Source: Pomacea canaliculata
Taxonomy: Eukaryota > Mollusca > Gastropoda > Architaenioglossa > Ampullariidae
DNA: 64,000 bases
Assembly (NCBI RefSeq): GCF_003073045.1
Contig: NC_037592.1
Coordinates: 41,287,760-41,351,759, forward strand
Direction: 5' to 3'
Shown here: piece by piece, positions 51,701-64,000 of the stretch
How positions within the stretch are numbered: position 1 is the first letter of the stretch
How the letters are laid out: each line of letters starts with the position of its first letter
The notes under the pieces: generated by a model
Told to the model about the DNA's origin: nothing
Database searches by the model: none
The model's input: only the letters and a program-made list of their open reading frames with translations
Program-made: the position numbers and the translations under genes

Positions 51701-51764
51701 CACGTGAGGCACGTGCACTGCTCTGCCCGCCGCGCGACTCAGAGGCGGTTACAAGATGGCGGCC
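51701..51764 (+). promoter_or_regulatory. promoter-like island: two CACGTG boxes and AAGATGGCGGCC
   Basis: Two canonical CACGTG E-boxes (51701-51706 and 51710-51715) are followed within 40 bases by a CG-rich stretch (CCCGCCGCGCGACTC) and AAGATGGCGGCC (51753-51764), the YY1 core found at or just after many animal start sites. The ATG inside it opens only a 20-codon frame. Which transcript it serves is unknown; the beta-thymosin gene, 11 kb downstream on this strand, is one candidate. Confidence 0.4.
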
Positions 51765-51996
51765 GGCCTGCACGGCACGTACAAGCGTTACGTCTCGGCG
51801 CGCGATTGTTGTCGTTGATGTTAGAGATTGCTGGTCGCGGCCTTGTGAACAATTCGCTTTTAGCCTGCGAGAACAGGAAATCATTTGACCGGCTAGTGGT
51901 GAAAATCACAGTGGGTCAAGTAATTGTCGCTAGGGAACAACTTTGGTCACGAGGTTTTCACTTATTTGTAAAGGTCTGTGGTATTTATGTTTTAAA

Positions 51997-52140
51997 ATAG
52001 TGATATGTGTAGGTAACTGTATGGTGATATGTTGTGATATGTCTAGGGTGATATGAGTGTGGTTATATTTAGTGTGTAGGTGATGTGTGGTGTTATCTGT
52101 ATGTGATGTGTGTAGGGTGATATGTGTATGGTTGTGTGCT
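51997..52140. repeat. degenerate GGTGATATGTGTA array
   Basis: About ten imperfect copies of a 12-16 base unit built on GTGATATGTGTAG. It follows the promoter-like island by 230 bases. Confidence 0.6.
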
Positions 52141-52819
52141 GAAAACGCAGCGGGTCGTCTGAGTCTGATAAAATAAATTGCCAGGAATTAAGCACAGTAA
52201 TTGAAAGCAAAGGTGATAGGATTCTTTGTTGAAACAAGAAAAGACAGACCTTTAAACAGAACCTAATCGATGTGTTCCCTGGTAATTACCTCAATTTTGC
52301 CGCAACTTTTTGCTTTCTTTTCATGGTTTATCGCCGTTTGTAGACGGTTTACCCCTCGCCATTTACTGGGGAAGCAGAATATTTTGTCACAAGCAGCGTG
52401 AGTACCCATTTCATTCCTACCAGCGATTCTGAGAGAGGAAGAGTTCCGAGAAAGACAGAGGCTGACTAGCGATCCTCCTACTTTCAGGTAATCTTGATGT
52501 AGGCGTACATACACGACTTTGCGATTTTCTAAGCATAATTGCTCCATTGTCTTGGCATCACCTGTGATATTGATTTCTGAAGGTGACAGTTGCTTCCTGC
52601 AAGTCATTGTGCCAGATGACTCAGCCATCTGCTTCTACTTTTAAAAGGAAGCTGCAGACTCCTGTGTACGCAGTCCTTTTAGCTTCCTTCCTGCTGAAAC
52701 CAATTAACTTCGGGAGTGAAACAAAACTAAAACCCTCGCTGTTTGCGGGAAGAGACTACTTTTGAAACACAAACAGATGATCTGAGTGAGTTTGTAGCAA
52801 GAGTTCAGTTCTGTGCTAT

Positions 52820-52913
52820 GCTGTCCCTCAACAAGAACAGTGGGTAGAGTGAACCTCTCACCTGTGCACCCTGTTCCCTCAACAAGAACAGCGGGTGGGT
52901 GAAGTCTCTCACT
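52820..52913. repeat. tandem duplication, period about 50 bases
   Basis: The block TCCCTCAACAAGAACAG plus a GGGT...CTCTCAC continuation occurs twice in a row with a few differences. Confidence 0.7.
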
Positions 52914-53189
52914 CCCACAGCCACATTAAACACATGGAAGATACGAGAATATTTAACAAGTCAATTCAAACAAATGCTTTAATGTCCCACATTTGACAGC
53001 ATAGCCTAGGTTGGGAAGACATTTTCACTGTGCACTCATGTATCAGATCATGCTTCCTTGTACCACAAGCACACACACTACTCAAGCCAGATAACTGTTG
53101 CTGACTGCACTTCAGGAACCGAGCCTCCATCGTTATCATGTCTCAAGTACCCGGAGCAGCTTCCTTGTAGAGGCTTTCACCGAAATCCT

Positions 53190-53462
53190 CGTGATTGACA
53201 CGCGTTACTCTTCTTCCTGAAGTCCAGAATGCAATTTCTGACATTGATGTTGGACACAGAGTCTGACAGAGTCTGGACCCTCCGTCCATGGATGTGTAGG
53301 TGGACTGCTGTCTGTCTGCCGAGACCAACGCTTAGCCTCTTGCCAAGTTCTCCGCTGTTAGTCTCGGCGAGCCTAAACAATGTGACTAAACCGGAAGGTT
53401 TGTACAAGCCTGCCTCGTTTTAGTGGTTAACTGGAAAAAAAAAATCATCTGCCAGCAGTCCA
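53190..53462 (-). repeat. unassigned interspersed repeat, copy 2 (with open frame)
   Basis: Read on the minus strand it matches 35527-35790 from GCTGGCAGATGATTTTTT onward. The core 53291-53374 translates as RLAETNSGELGKRLSVGLGR, against [20 protein letters not shown] in copy 1. The frame stays open for 76 codons here. I do not recognise a protein family. Confidence 0.6.
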
Positions 53463-54244
53463 GTCATACAAGTTCGTGCTCCGTCTGCGTCTTTCCATGA
53501 CAGACTGATATGAAAGTTGTTTTCGTCATCGACACGTGCCGAGTGGAAACGAAAGTGAAAAACAAACGACGACTTAATTACTTACACAAGGAAGTACAAA
53601 ATAACTCGATCGTCGCGAGGTTAGCTTGACTTCCTGTTTACAAGAGGAACAGTTAGAATGACATCGTTCGTAGACACGTTAAACAAGAATGTGAGATGAA
53701 AGAATATTAAAAAGTTAAGTAAGATTTTCTTTGACAAACCAATCTGCATCATCTATCGCAATCATACACCGTTGACAACAAATGTAGTTACCTTCTTCAT
53801 GACCCACACAGTTTAAGGGATTTTATTTATTTTAAAGAAGCCAATGTGCTTCTTCACAAAAGTTGAAGAAATTTTCCCGATCAGTTCGTTGAGACACAAG
53901 CTTGGAGCGTTGTTCACATTCTGTGATCACACCTGGCAGGTGATGTTTTACATTGAAAACATGGAGAGAGAGAGACAGAGACAGGACTTGGCTGGGTGGC
54001 TGTGTACCTGACCTACCTGTGTACAGAGCAGACGACGCGTCTACAATTAGTCTTGTGATGAACTATACTCCATCATGCCAAGCTTTCTTTCTTCCTGCAT
54101 GGCATCGGGGCTTTAAAGTTTCATACCTTTCAGGTGGGGTTGAGTCTTCATTTTCTTCTCGTGAACAAAAGGTAGATAATAATCAGGTAGTTATGATGTC
54201 ACAGATTAACCTAATGTGATTGTGATGTCTGCGCTTATAGGCCC

Positions 54245-54283
54245 AGGTATCGTCAGGTATCGTCGGATATCGTCAGGTATCGA
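54245..54283. repeat. 10-bp tandem repeat AGGTATCGTC x4
   Basis: Four near-perfect units: AGGTATCGTC twice, then GGATATCGTC, then AGGTATCGAC. Confidence 0.8.
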
Positions 54284-56471
54284 CTCACCCGGGCAACATC
54301 TTCCTGGTTGAGAAACAGTTTCTTTTGCTGAACTCCGTCGTAGCTCGTGTCGGGACCAGTAATAGTTGAATGTGACACAGGGTGTGAGGGTCACGCACAG
54401 AGCAAGTGGCGAGCAAACATCCATGTGTTGGTTCTATTGTGACTGAAGTGTGTGGGTAATGTGTAGTCTGTGTGGGCAGTGTGTGTGTGGGCAATGTCTA
54501 ATCAATGTGAGCAGCGTGTATATGAGAAAGAAAGGGAGAGAGAAGGAGAAAGCAAGCGAGAAAGATATTGTGTATGTAAGCACAGTCATATGTATGTGGA
54601 GGAAATATAAGAGGATGTATAACCCAGGGTGCGAGAAGTGGCGCCTGCATGTATGGGTGTGAGTGTGATCGGTATTTGTCAACAGTGACCATCATCAAGT
54701 CTAATTCCAAGTGTAACATCACTTAGCAAATAAACGAATTCTTCTTCTTCTAATGAAAAGTGAAAGTAGACGTCCAGAGGAGAGCCTTCTCGCTGACTTG
54801 TAAGGCTGGCCACGCTGGTCTCACTCAGCCTTGTCAGTTGTCAGTGTCTTTTTTTCCCTTTCTTGTGGAATTACATTGTTTTCGTGTCAGTACTTTATAC
54901 ATTGCATTGTGCAACTTCAGTGATTGCCAGAGCAGTAATTGTTTACGTTGCCATGGACTCGATCATGAAGCCCAAACAATTATAAAGTTTGTAAAGTTTC
55001 GCCAGCAGTGCTGACTGTATTTTGTTGTTGTTGTGTACTTCGGTAATTCCTTACACACTTGCAAGAGTTACGAGAGCGTGAGTAAGAAATGCAAGTGGAT
55101 ATTAGTGTCGCCGTCAAGACAATAATTGTCACCGTTCCCACCACACATACACATATCTAACCGGATCTGCCGCCATGCCTCATCCTCAAATTCCCTCCCA
55201 CGCCCTCCCCCCTTTCTCCTGAAAGAAGGCGGCTTCAAGTTACCCCCGGCACCTCGGGGTGCCTTTCAGTCAGGGACCACAGGTGAAGGGTGAGTTGTGC
55301 ACAGGACGGCCCACACTTATCGCCGCATCATGAAGGTACCTTGCTGGAGCCAACGTCATCAGATGGATGCATCAAGAAAGCAGTTTTATCTGTCCGCCTG
55401 CTGCTGCTGCTGCTGCGGTGCGTACGCGCGGTTCATGGCCGAGATCGAGTTCCAAAGAGTTGAGAGCCACGTCAGCGACCCTGACCTGCAGACGACCTTG
55501 CCGAAACAAACATCACGAAAGTAATTTTGACCTTCCTCACAGGTTAAACCCTCGGCAACGCTGTGAGCAGGGTGCGTCTAGTCCGGGACGAATAAGTCTG
55601 TGCGTCCTGCAGTCTCAGCCATTGGCCAACCTGACTTTGAGTACCATGCCGTTGCTGCTGTTTTATTCTTCCCTTCACCCATCCCCGCTGTACTCCTTCC
55701 AACTCTTGACACACACCGGGAAAGCTATCGTCCAGAATCCTCGTCGCGAATGTGTACGGTTTATTGATGAACTAGGTAGATAAGGGTTAAGGATGCACTC
55801 GATAGAAGCTTCGGTCGTGGTTCATGATCCACTAGTCAGAAGCTTAGGCCATAGTTGATGGTACAGTAAGGTCCAGACTGGGGAGGCTGCCAGGACTTCA
55901 GAGTAGAGGGTCATCCGGCAGGTTTCCGGAAAAATCTCCTCTTGTGTATGCGATTAATCACAGAAAATAAGTAAATAAACCAGGACCGGATCCTCAGGGT
56001 GCTGAATCATTTCTCAGCTCCGACACCCACAAGGTAACATGATAGCCACTTGCTTTTAAGGCCTTTACCATTTTTGTTTTCTGTTGTAACCTTTGTTAAG
56101 GACCTTGCCCCTGTTTATTAACACTCACGCCTATCTGCACATACATGCTCTGATGTCCCTTTGTCAGGGACCTAGTCAGACTACTAGTACTGAGTGCACG
56201 TGTGCGGGCGAAAGTCGTAAGTGATGGGAGTTTCTGGAATGTCTACCTCTTTGATGTAAAACAAGAAAAAGAGAAGGTGTGACTGGCGAGGGAGAGAGAG
56301 GCCAGCGAGGAGAGATTGGGGTAGATAGCAATGGGCGAGAGGAGGTGAAACTGGACACTTAATGGAGGGGAGGCGGATTGTGTTTCTTATTGAAGGGAGA
56401 AGCCACTGCCGGGAGAAGGGGTTGGGACCTTGAGGTGGACGGATCACTCAGAGTAGAGAGCCATTGCCTAC

Positions 56472-56620
56472 CAGGGGTGTCAAACACCCGGCCCGCCATG
56501 AAATTTTACCTGGCCCGCGAAACAATTTTAGTAAATCATTGTTAATGGCCCGGCGACAAGTAAAAGGCAAAAAACAGAAAAGTTCTCGTCGAGCACAGCA
56601 AGCGATGGGATGAGTTTAGT
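56472..56620 (+). mobile_element. 5' end of an hAT-like transposon
   Basis: CAGGGGTGTCAAACACCCGG with following GGCCCGC blocks is the typical 5' terminus of hAT elements of the CAGGGGTGTCAAAC class. A short frame beginning MARRQVKGKK follows and then stops. No matching 3' terminus or target duplication was found, so only a fragment is present. Confidence 0.5.
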
Positions 56621-57910
56621 GAAGTTTGTACAGACCACCAACAGTGCACTGGTCAAGTTACCACCGCTCCTGTTGATGACCTGAAGGGAGGGTCAAGGCG
56701 GGGCCCACAAGTCTGACCTCTGACACGGGACACGGGACATTGAGATCAAAGGGTGACTATGGTCAACCCACGTGTATGATGAGGCAGCTCAGCCTAAGAC
56801 TAATAGCAACTCATCTCTTTGTGACTGTGCGGGCTGGCGAATGTGCTGAGCCTGTGCTCGGTATAAGTTGACGACTGCTACGAGTAGTGCTTGTGTACAC
56901 AGAGCAGAAATCAGTAATCAACCCCCCTTCCTCCAGGCCAGCAGATTAGGAAGCTTCAGAATGATAAACAAGCAGCAGGAGTGGGTGGGTCAGGGTTAGG
57001 ACTTTTTCGTTAGTGGAAACAAAGACAAATGATCAGCCTACCCTGTAGCTCCTGTCTGCAAAATTTCACGGGCACCACGTGCAGCACTTGTCACTAGTCC
57101 ACATTGTCTTTGTACCTCAGGACCTACTGTCATGCCGACAGGCTGCTTGCATTTCATTGCGCACACTAAACATACTCACACCTACACACCACACAACACA
57201 CACACACACACAGAGGCGTGTGTTCTCCATGGCACGCGCTAGTCTCAGCACACGTCACAGCTTTCATTCCAAGAATTCCGAGCATTCAGAGGACGGATGC
57301 AGTCGAAGTTCTGTCTGCCAGACGCACCTTGTACCCGGGGAAGAGAGGAGCGGATACAGAAATATATCCCACCCCTCCATGAAGCTCACCTACATACTGG
57401 ACTGTACGAAATGACAGCTTGGAGCTGATGTGTGCCAAACATTCTCAGAGTAGGTTTACTGTTTACAGCTTTCTCGCTAAAATCGCTCCGAGGTCACCAT
57501 AGTCAGGAATCTCACGTGTCAAGGACGAAACAATGGAGCGTGGAGAAAGGTCATTAACGGATTCACTTTGTATCATAGTCCGGCTTCTCTTGGAGACTGA
57601 CCGAGACAGCTGGCGATACGACAGTGACTTTGATGTGTACTGAAGGAGGGAGCGGTGTACTGTTGTTCGTATGGTAATACCAGTCAATCATTCTAACCAC
57701 AGAACTGGTTTTTCCCAAAGTCGCTGTTGCTACGTCACAAGATAAAGTGTCAATCAGTTGCACTTTGCACACTTTGTCTGCTGTTCAGGCTCTTTATATC
57801 TTCCTCGCTCACTCCTTTCGTCTCGTCGATCGTAGCTACATAAAAAATCAATTCCTCGCAAAGCCTCTGCCTGCCTTGGTCACCTTGAACCCTGCCCCCG
57901 GTGACTGGCC

Positions 57911-58226
57911 GTGACTAGTGCTGGCACTAGATGTTGTAGTCAGGGCTGTGACTAGTGCTGGCACTACACTAGATGTTGTAGTCAGGGCTGTGACTAGTGC
58001 TGGCACTACACTAGATGTTGTAGTCAGGGCTGTGACTAGTGCTGGCACTACACTAGATGTAGTAGTCAGGGCTGTGACTAGTGCTGGCACTAGATGTAGT
58101 AGTCAGGGCCGTGACTAGTGCTGGCACTACACTAGATGTTGTAGTCAGGGCTGTGACTAGTGCTGGCAGTAGATGGTGTAGTCAGGGCTGTGACTAGTGC
58201 TGGCACTAGATGGTGTAGTCAGGGCC
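57911..58226. repeat. minisatellite of 37/42-bp units, eight copies
   Basis: Units begin GTGACTAGTGCTGGCACT at 57911, 57948, 57990, 58032, 58074, 58111, 58153 and 58190, so lengths run 37, 42, 42, 42, 37, 42, 37, 37. The two lengths differ by five bases (TACAC). The short unit holds a palindrome, CTAGTGC-TG-GCACTAG; the long unit keeps CTAGTG/CACTAG arms. A further relic (GTGATTAGTGCTGGCG) lies at about 58350. Confidence 0.95.
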
Positions 58227-58234
58227 GTGCTTAG

Positions 58235-58330
58235 GGGCTTTTGAATAAGACCGTGGTGATGTGTCGAGGGCCCCGCACTTGCCCTATGCCGGGGGCCCTG
58301 CGGGGGCTAAGAGCGGGGGCTGGTTGTAGT
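58235..58330. repeat. GC-rich inverted repeat
   Basis: GGCCCCGCA and TGCGGGGGC face each other across about 20 bases, with nested GGGCCC arms. It directly follows the minisatellite and may belong to a DNA transposon end, but I see no termini or target duplication. Confidence 0.4.
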
Positions 58331-58898
58331 GCAGTGTCGGCGACTGGCCGTGATTAGTGCTGGCGTCTTCATTGTTGTTGCTATGGCAGCTGGTGGTGGC
58401 GGCTAGTGCTAGCAATACACGTTTGCACTTGCTGGTACTTAACGCATGTTTCCTCATTTGTAAAGATAATTTTTTTTCTTTAATAGAATAATTTTAACTT
58501 TTATGGTTTTTCTACGGTTGTTCTTTCTTGTTTAGTATTTTAATTTTAATTTTTGTTTTCCTTTAAGGACTTATTTGTGTGTGTGTGTGAGAGAGAGAGA
58601 AAGAATATGAATACGTGTACACCCTCACTAAGTATTAAAGTGACAGAAACATCGGAGCCGTCACAGTCCAGTGAAGGTTGTCGAAAGCAGAGTACCGTTA
58701 TCTACGATGTATCTCTCAGCTTTTGTCTCTCCACGCACGGGTGGCTGCATGGCAGGAGCTGTGACACTGTGAGTCAAGGGTCAGCCCAGTCCTGTCTTGA
58801 CAGATGCAGCTCCTGTATGACTCATGTCGTCTGAGCTGTGCGCCAGTCTTCTTCCATTGTGGTATTGAGACTTTCAAGTCGTCGCTCACTCTGTGTGA

Positions 58899-58925
58899 GA
58901 CGACGACGACGACGACGACGACGAC

Positions 58926-58971
<46 letters not shown>
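58899..58971. repeat. compound GAC/GAT trinucleotide microsatellite
   Basis: About nine GAC units pass directly into about sixteen GAT units. Read as protein it gives poly-T then poly-M in one frame, which is not evidence for a gene. Confidence 0.98.
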
Positions 58972-60198
58972 TACGAACGAGAAGTGTCTCAACTACCTCA
59001 GCCAAGCGGGAAAAGCAGCGATCTGTTAGTGTAAAAACTCAGAGGCAATGTACAAACAGCAAGAGGAAATAAAGACAGAAGGAAATAGTGTACACAGTCC
59101 CAGCGATAGTCAGTGGTCAAGTGCAGAATACTTCTCTACATTAGCTTCCAGCTCGGTGACCACCCAGTTAGTGCCAAGCATCTGTACCCAAGTGCCACGG
59201 TGCACCATTTCTTGCTTTTTACCTTCCTGAATCTTGCACCATCGACATTTTGCACCGAGTGAAGGGTGCCCCAACAGATGCTCATTGTGCTCACAATTCT
59301 TAGTTCCTCCTTCACATCCTTGACCTCCTGTTTGTGCACATCAAGTAAAACATCACATGCCATATACAATGTTGTTTTAATATTCGAATAACCAACCGAC
59401 TGAATACGTTGTGTTCGTGCGAACCCTAGCGAAAATAGCCAAGGTTTAAGTAGAAACTATTTCTTCTTTTGTGTACAGGGTGGTATGATAAATCCTGTTT
59501 TCTGGTTACAGTGCTAACCCCAGTGACAACCTACATACCTACTGCTTGAGTGCAGAGCTAAACGAAGTGATAATGACCATTAGTCTCAACACTAATCCTC
59601 GTCAGCAAGTTTTTTTTTCAATTCTGATGGAAGACCCTTTCCTCAATCACACACCAGAGGCAGTTGGCAGTATGTTATGTCGTCTGCTTGATTGTACAAG
59701 TGATGGACCAAAGGTTTCTGGATGCAAGGGCCAATCAGAAAGTGTCAAAAGGGTTTGTTTGATTTGATGAACCTACATGGCATGTGAGGAAGAGTGTCTG
59801 TTAGCTTTCAGCGAGACATACTTGGCGACTACAAATACAGTTTCCGTGTGAATGCTGGGACACGTGTGCATCTCTCGTCGCCCACAGAAAGTGTTTGCGA
59901 CTGAGGTCAGCACCGCCCGCCAGAAGTGTTTGGCGGAAGTTGATAGTCACACCACTTTCCCACTTGACATTCCACTTCCTGTCAGCTAATCTTAACACTC
60001 TCCGGCTATTAGATGCACAGAGAAGCTGCTCCACCGTCGCCAGTCAGACCTGCATGCATTGAAATCTTATCATGCTCCCCACTGACCTTGCCCACAGCCC
60101 GCCATTGTCCACACGTGAACCTGGCCATCAACTGCTCGTGATTTCTGTCAACAAACTCGACTTTGATTTCACCTCAGGACCTATGTTCAAGGCTGATG

Positions 60199-60402
60199 TT
60201 TGCACTATTAAACAAATGTGTACAATGTAGATGTTCACATCCTCCTGTATTTGCACTATTAAACAAATGTGTACAATGTAGATGTTCACATCCTCCTGTA
60301 TTTGCACTATTAAACAAATGTGTACAATGTAGATGTTCACATCCTCCTGTATTTGCACTATTAAACAAATGTGTACAATGTAGATGTTCACATCCTCCTG
60401 TA
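60199..60402. repeat. perfect 51-bp tandem repeat, four copies
   Basis: Four copies start at 60199, 60250, 60301 and 60352 (TTTGCACTATTAAACAAATG...). I see no difference among them. The unit is 17 codons, so a frame on each strand stays open through the array (FALLNKCVQCRCSHPPV on the plus strand). Identity between copies implies a recent expansion. Confidence 0.97.
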
Positions 60403-61001
60403 GACGTCTCCTGGGTAACGACTATACCTTCAGTGTAGTCGTTACTGTTTGAGATGACATCTTTAAACATAACATCAGGGTCCTCGAGACACTTCCTGTT
60501 GACTGGTGATGGTGGCCTTGTGGTAAAATAAAGGTACTGTTGGAAATGGCAGTCAACAACACGTGTTGGACTGGTTGGCCGTTGCTGTATTTAATGTTTT
60601 CTGCTTAATCAGCTCTTTAGCTGATGGAAAAGGCGATAACTTCCTGAACACAAAGCAAATGGAAGATAACTTTTCAGTAGGTGGCGCTAACGCCTGAGGA
60701 ATGCATATTTACCATCACTCCCCTTTCCTTCAAAACTCTTGACAACAAATCTGAAATGTAAACACTGAGTTGGTTCACTTGCATGTCGATTAGATTTCAC
60801 ATCCGGGCTCTGTTGGCATCCAGCCCACGTGTCACACCTGGTCCAGTCAGTACCTTCTGTCTTTGGGGATGATGTGGATGAAAAAAAAAGTTTATAACAA
60901 ACATTTCTCTAGTGGTGATCTTGAGGAAAAAGTCTTATATCTTTGCTTATACCAATGATGTCTCCGGGGTGATTTTGGGGTGAAAAAATCCATTAACAAA
61001 G

Positions 61002-61150
61002 AGGTAGTTGGGTGGCGCAATGATTATAAGCACTTGTCAACAAAATGAAAATAGCATGTACTGGGTTCAAATCTCGTGTCGGGCAAATTTTTCTTGCTTG
61101 CACGTGGCACCTGTAACGACTCTGTCCATCTCTTCTCTCTCTCTGAGTAG
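61002..61150 (+). mobile_element. tRNA-derived SINE fragment (family C)
   Basis: GGTGGCGCAATGATTATAAG is an A-box-like head and GGGTTCAAATCTCG a near-consensus B box about 45 bases on. The 5' strand that would pair with CGTGTCGGGC to close an acceptor stem is absent, so it is not a tRNA gene. The body does not match family A. Confidence 0.5.
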
Positions 61151-61461
61151 AGAGAGACTCAAACGCTGTGCAGTCTACTTGTATTTGACAGAAGCTGTAG
61201 CTGTGGAATGTTCAGTCAACACATCTAGCAGTATTTGACAGTAATTATATTTATATTGCCATGCTTAGTCACAAAATAGAAGTTCCTCTTAGAGTTGATG
61301 TGTCCAGAAATTCACTCTGAGTTGTAGCAGGCTCTGGTGCTACTGTAAGAAACAACAATCAACTCAGCCTTCTGCCACAAAAAGTTTTCAATGCCAGTTA
61401 TCGTTTTACACACCACAGGTAAAGCAACAGCCGGTGAAAGGACAACGAAACGCAGACAATA

Positions 61462-61637
61462 GGGGGCTGGGGGGAGAGAGAGAGATAGGTGTTGTACACC
61501 GAGCCAGTAACTAAAGATATAGCATAGCAAGGCAACCAGCCCTGTACACAGATGCTACATGCAGAGAAAGAACAGCGTGCCCAAGACGAGATCTGAACCC
61601 AGGTCAGCCAGCCTTCACTGTATTGGTGACAGGTGCA
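61462..61637 (-). mobile_element. tRNA-derived SINE (family A), 5'-truncated
   Basis: On the minus strand it reads CACCTGTCACCAATACAGTG, then GGGTTCAGATCTCG, GGCACGCTGTTCTTTCTCTG, GTGTACAGGGCTGGTTGCCT and TTTAGTTACTGGCTCGGTGT, with a TC-rich tail. It aligns along its length with the copy at 48076. The head beyond the GCACCTGTC point is missing. Confidence 0.75.
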
Positions 61638-63094
61638 AACAAACAGACAACAATGAGGACAAACATGCGCGGCGTGTACAGCATGCTACATTGCCCTTTC
61701 AACCGCCAGACAGACACAAAAGGCAAGCCCGTTACATCTTTGACACCAGCAACACCTCGATCGTAGCTTGAAATGTTTTCTCAATCCTTTATTTGGGCGA
61801 CTGTGACCATTCACCGGCCACCTACAACTCGACCTGCAAGTAGCTGGTAGTGAGAGTGTAGCAGTGAGAGTGCAAGCAGAGCGTGTTGTTTCGCTTCACT
61901 GCCAAGTCAAGCGTAGAGACACGGGGGCGAGTGGGCTCCCAGCAGTTGTGATGGCCGACACTCGCTACCAGCCAGCTGCATGGTATGAGTAACACACAGC
62001 TCATCCCTGAGCAACCCATGTCTTCAGCTCCCCTCCTCTCACATCGGCAACAAACTCGCGATCTTCTCCATCCTCGCACTACTTCCAGCCGCCGTCAGTG
62101 ATTCATGACTAAATATAGTTCCCTGCACATCGAAACAAATTACTCATATCAAAATAGACTTTTACAAACAGACGGTCATATAACTTGCACACATTATACA
62201 TCAATAATATTTTTAGAAAATTTGAGTTGAGATATACTTGCTTGTATCTGCGGATGAAAGCTGCAAATTGACAGACGTATTCGTGCGCGCAGTGAATCAC
62301 ACCGGCTATTTCACACAGGGAAGCAGACGACCGAGAGGCCAGGCCGAGAGCAGACGACTTGGTAAGCGGCTTTAGCGATCTTTTGTTGCACACTCGTGTG
62401 TCTTTGTCTGGGGGCAACTCTGAGTCCACTTGTTCATTTTCCTTTATCTTAACGATCCTAGCATGGTCTAGCACTTGATATGCATTGTCGAGGGCGACTA
62501 TAGTTTTGACTTCAAGATTAAATTATGCACGAAACGCAGCTAATGAGGGGAGGACCGGTTGAAAAGAAAAGAAGCTAAAAGACAAAGAAAAGGTGCGGTG
62601 TACGGAGGGTTTTGTCGTCTGTAAACTGTAAGGCTTATCACTGTAAAATTCACTAGCGAAATTGTTTAAACTCGGTCAGCTCTCAATAAATGCTTTGTTC
62701 GATAACACGAAGCACTTGTGACAGACAGGCAACCATTGTGTGATGTAGTCAGTTCTAAGAAATGATGGGAGCCTCCGGGGAAATACAGAACCTGACACAA
62801 CAGTAGCCATGGGATTGTAAAGCACTATAGTGGGTCTTCCTAAATTAAAGCATAATAAACAGAATTTGTGAACTTGCACACGAGTTGCAGGCGCAGCTAG
62901 AAGGAAGTAAATCATGTGACAGGTCCGTGGATGCCACATTTTACTTCTTCCTCTCAGTTTCTAACAATGTCGTTGAACTGGACACCAACACGAGGCTCGT
63001 GCACTACAAACATCTCGTTTTTCCTCCCTTTTTATGTTTATTTTAGAATGCAAAGTCCATAATTTGGAGAAAGTTAGATGAAATGTTGCACTAA

Positions 63095-64000
<906 letters not shown>

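Noticed and set aside
54700-54755. LINE tail suggested by AATAAACGAATTCTTCTTCTT
   Set aside because: Only a short TTC run and an AATAAA; no LINE 3' motif precedes it.
58804-59034. Frame with poly-Thr and poly-Met
   Set aside because: It is the translation of a GAC/GAT microsatellite.
60199-60402. Possible CRISPR-like array
   Set aside because: The 51-base units abut directly with no spacers, in a eukaryotic context; it is a simple tandem array.
61002-61090. tRNA gene suggested by a good B box
   Set aside because: No sequence pairs with the 3' strand to close an acceptor stem, and the A box is imperfect; a SINE explains it better.

Overview
This is a stretch of animal nuclear DNA. It has intron-split genes with GT/AG junctions, AATAAA signals, and many small repeats (tRNA-derived SINEs, LINE fragments, hAT-type MITEs, minisatellites). 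The gene set (7-repeat protocadherin, SLC16 transporter, invertebrate stanniocalcin, leucyl-tRNA synthetase, beta-thymosin) and the repeat style suggest a lophotrochozoan, most likely a mollusc. That assignment is inference from family resemblance; nothing in the sequence names the species.

Layout. 1-14.8 kb: a plus-strand protocadherin with its whole ectodomain and membrane segment in one large exon (7489-10054) and two cytoplasmic exons (to 11722); a possible noncoding first exon lies at 1-241. 14.8-20.5 kb: a minus-strand SLC16 (monocarboxylate-transporter-type) gene in five coding exons, convergent with the protocadherin. 20.5-26.6 kb: no gene recognised; one TATA/E-box promoter-like site at 25276-25310. 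26.7-28.7 kb: a small four-exon stanniocalcin gene, identified by near-exact cysteine spacing. 28.7-30.4 kb: an L2/CR1-like LINE fragment with a second LINE end nested in it, then a 230-bp hAT MITE with an 8-bp target duplication. 32.0-46.85 kb: cytosolic leucyl-tRNA synthetase, 29 coding exons recovered, first coding exon not found. 46.9-63.1 kb: 16 kb with no recognisable coding gene, rich in SINEs, minisatellites and one strong promoter-like island (51701-51764). 63.1-63.3 kb: the first coding exon of a beta-thymosin gene that continues beyond the window.

The genes look like unrelated neighbours (adhesion, transport, secreted hormone-like factor, translation, actin sequestration), not a functional cluster. 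Three of the five carry single-base frame breaks at otherwise well conserved positions, several in homopolymers. Their spread over unrelated genes, including an essential one, points to consensus errors in the assembly more than to gene decay.

I did not find a convincing new biological system. The items most worth a second look are the stanniocalcin with a full intrachain cysteine scaffold but no interchain cysteine, an unassigned repeat family with an open reading frame (35527 and 53462), a SINE family with a conserved 3' core, a perfect 4 x 51-bp tandem array, and the CACGTG/CACGTG/AAGATGGCGGCC island.
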